64,000 nt of DNA, from NCBI RefSeq assembly GCF_048544455.1, contig NC_133526.1:12478001-12542000 (forward strand), given 5' to 3'. The notes below the pieces were generated by a model. That model was given only the letters and a program-made list of their open reading frames with translations, was not told the DNA's origin and did no database searches. Both the position numbers and the translations under genes were made by a program. Position 1 is the stretch's first letter, and every line of letters begins with the position of its first letter. This DNA is from Silene latifolia. Lineage: Eukaryota > Streptophyta > Magnoliopsida > Caryophyllales > Caryophyllaceae. Positions 61,980-64,000 of the stretch are shown here, one piece after another.

Positions 61980-62325
61980 CTAACGGCCACGGCCACGTCC
62001 ACGACCACGGCCTCTGCCCCTTCCACGTCCCACAGGTCTCCCTGAAATTTAAGGTAAACAAGACTTAGGCACAGAAATATGCATTAAACCAATAATGGAA
62101 TAAACTAATAAAGGTGGATTATCTTGGCCATACCTGCAACTGCCTTTTTTGGCTTGATTCTTGGCGTTTCCTCCACAAGCAAAGTTTCAAGATTCAAGCT
62201 GTCAGGAAGAATGTAGTATCGAATGTTATTCCCACGAACACTTAAGTGATCCATTGTAATGGGATTTTTCCCTTTTGGAGTGAGTTTTACTGTCTTCAAA
62301 TGTGTGTTCATGCTAATGTCAACAC
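61980..62325 (-). CDS. SmD1: Small nuclear ribonucleoprotein SmD1, 3' exons (partial)
   Basis: SmD1 is a core Sm-ring protein of spliceosomal U1, U2, U4 and U5 snRNPs. Two minus-strand exons are seen: 62325-62134, encoding [35 protein letters not shown] and [16 protein letters not shown], and 62041-61980, encoding an arginine-glycine tail [13 protein letters not shown]... and the stop TAG. Reading phases join (GCA G|GG AGA). Sm motif 2 ([11 protein letters not shown]) is intact. The RG tail is where the family is methylated and bound by SMN-type factors. The first third, expected to begin MKLVRFLMKLN, is not found between 62,326 and 64,000, so its exon or exons must lie beyond the right edge. 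Confidence 0.93.
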
Positions 62326-63736
62326 CTACAAAACAGCATTGGTCACAAGTTAGCCGGTAGTGCATAGTCGACTATTCACTTGTAACTGAAAACTTATAAA
62401 CAATGTAAGAGGCAGGACCAATAAAGCCTGCGGTTATAATATGCATGAAACAATGTTATATCCAACACATATGTACAAACTACAAATATCAGGTGAGGTT
62501 TTATATCCAGGGCCTCATGTTACTGTTTATACGATAGCTAAATAACAGGTGAGTCGATTGAGAATACACAGGTCGTACTTGTATGAAGCGATTGGTAGTG
62601 AAACTGCAGTGTGCATACTATGATGACAATAACCTATCATCTGTCCACAAATTTGTCCAACGGAAAACAATTAATTTTGACAAAGAATACATCCTCCGGA
62701 ACTAGAAGCACATAAAGATCACTCGTGAGTTCAGCTAGTTGGTCACAAACTGAAGGCCTACACTCTATCCCTTGTGAAGGAAGGGAACATGAGCTAATTA
62801 AGAGTAGTGAGGAGGGACTGGCTCAAGTAACTTATAAATTTTTTGGAAAGAGCTTAAGTAAGAGTAATGTGTTCATTAATTGTATATTTTGTTGGATTTG
62901 CTCCTAAGAAGAAAAAGCGTAATGTGGGGCTACAATACCATACTACTATAAGTCTGTCTGTCGAGATGGTTCTGCTAATCAATCAGCTAAAGACACTCAC
63001 AATTATGATGAAAAGCAATCAGAGGGAAGAAAAGAGATTACTTCTATTTGGGACATTCTGGGTAGCCCGAAATCGGAGGCAAAGACAGCGAAGGAAGGTG
63101 GGGCAGACGAGAGAAAAAGGGAAGTTAAAGGGAAGAATTTGGGAGAAATTACTTCTAAATTTTTTCAACTTCAGAAGATTTTGATTTGTGAAGAAAGTAA
63201 AATGATCACTCTCCTCCCTCCCAAGTCCCAACATCCCCTCCCCATGCCTCCACTCCCCTTCCCTCTAAGTCCTCCTATCAAAGTACTCTCTGAGTAAAAA
63301 AAAAAAAAAAACTTATCATGGGCTCTAGACCCCAGGAAAAAAAGTTGAGATCGATAAACTGCAAATCGAGCTATTATACCCACACAACCACAATTCTTTA
63401 TCCATAAACTTAAATCGAGCTGTGGCTGGCTTGCTGCATTGGCCAGCCTCTTTAGGCCAAAGAGTTTCAATGGTCACTCAAAATCGAACATCCTAAAGAG
63501 TGCATCACTAAGTACAGCCTCCATTTCCATCATTAAGCTACAAGCATGATTCCAAATATCAGTAGGTACTTATTGTATCATCTGCGATGCATCAAAGCCA
63601 AAATAAAAAGGCCAAAGATTTCCCGAGGCATGGATTGCAAAGAACCTGCGATGTTTCTCCAACCAAGTTTTTCCTGAATAAAAGAATTTTTGATAAAATG
63701 ATAATCCTGGCCAAATTTCTTTAGTGGATTCATTTA
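62326..63736 (-). other. SmD1 intron, unclassified
   Basis: I searched this stretch for the missing SmD1 N-terminus and did not see it. The text near 62,930-63,180 holds an AAAAAGCG/AGAGGGAAGAAAAG-rich region, and a run of about 16 A lies at 63,296-63,311. Short ORFs have no known domain. Confidence 0.4.
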
Positions 63737-63919
63737 AGCCCCGTTCTTTAGGACTGAAACTCTCTAAACTAAAATGAACTTAGCTTAACGTAACTTTAAC
63801 TTATAGACATGTCCTAACCTGAAGTGAAGTGAAATGAAGGAAAGAGTAAAAATGAACTTAACTTATAACACTAAGCCTAAACTGAAGTGAACTGAAATTA
63901 AGTCCAAAAGAAGAGGGCC
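63737..63919. mobile_element. TTA-flanked MITE (PIF/Harbinger-like)
   Basis: A 183 bp AT-rich element has ends AGCCCCGTTCTTTAGGACT and AGTCCAAAAGAAGAGGGCC and flanking TTA (63734-63736 and 63920-63922). The interior repeats CTGAAGTGAA..GAAAT and GAACTTA.CTTA motifs. Confidence 0.7.
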
Positions 63920-64000
63920 TTAGTCATTAACATGATATGAAACCGCCAACAGGTGTTAAAATAGCTATAAAAGCCTCTTTTAAAAAAGCTTCCCCTATAT

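Noticed and set aside
63171-63470. Minus-strand ORF beginning MKL as the SmD1 N-terminus
   Set aside because: After MKL it shows no similarity to the expected VRFLMKLNNETVS sequence and lacks a suitable splice link.

Overview
The window is nuclear DNA of a flowering plant, most likely a eudicot. The evidence is spliced genes with GT-AG introns, plant-type Ty3/gypsy and Ty1/copia elements, TA-flanked MITEs, SINEs ending in TTG repeats, and a fragment of mitochondrial cob lying in a nuclear intron. The repeat families suggest Caryophyllales, but that is an impression rather than a demonstrated placement.

Positions 1-33,000 are a gene-free repeat block. First comes the 3' part of a Tat-like gypsy element: a gag-like ORF with two zinc-knuckle-like units, tandem repeats, a polypurine tract and a 2.4 kb LTR (1-8,254). 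A LINE with endonuclease, reverse transcriptase and zinc-binding domains follows (8,310-11,991). Next is a minus-strand element with a 3.1 kb LTR, a tRNA-Met-type primer site and a non-coding internal region (about 11,992-17,662), then an LTR-like fragment to 19,472. From 20,014 to 31,533 there is a four-level nest: a compact non-autonomous LTR element, split by a larger LTR-type insertion, which is split by a copia element, which carries a solo LTR. Each level has its own 5 bp target-site duplication; three are exact and the outermost has one mismatch.

Positions 33,429-64,000 are the genic part. A complete 16-exon glutathione reductase gene lies on the plus strand (33,429-47,864; 500 aa; cytosolic/peroxisomal type ending in TNL). 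Its introns are packed with MITEs, SINE remnants and a mitochondrial cob piece. Three minus-strand genes follow: chaperonin subunit CCT4 (two coding exons, 533 aa), a bHLH transcription factor (seven coding exons, 320 or 323 aa) and the 3' exons of SmD1, whose 5' exons lie beyond the right edge. These are independent housekeeping or regulatory genes and not a pathway cluster.

The most unusual local structure is in CCT4. The last roughly 45 bp of exon 1, with the splice donor, has been tandemly copied about five times into the intron, leaving a row of donor-like sites. Second is a direct duplication downstream of glutathione reductase in which only one copy carries a MITE, so the other copy preserves the empty site. 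I found no convincing wholly new gene system.
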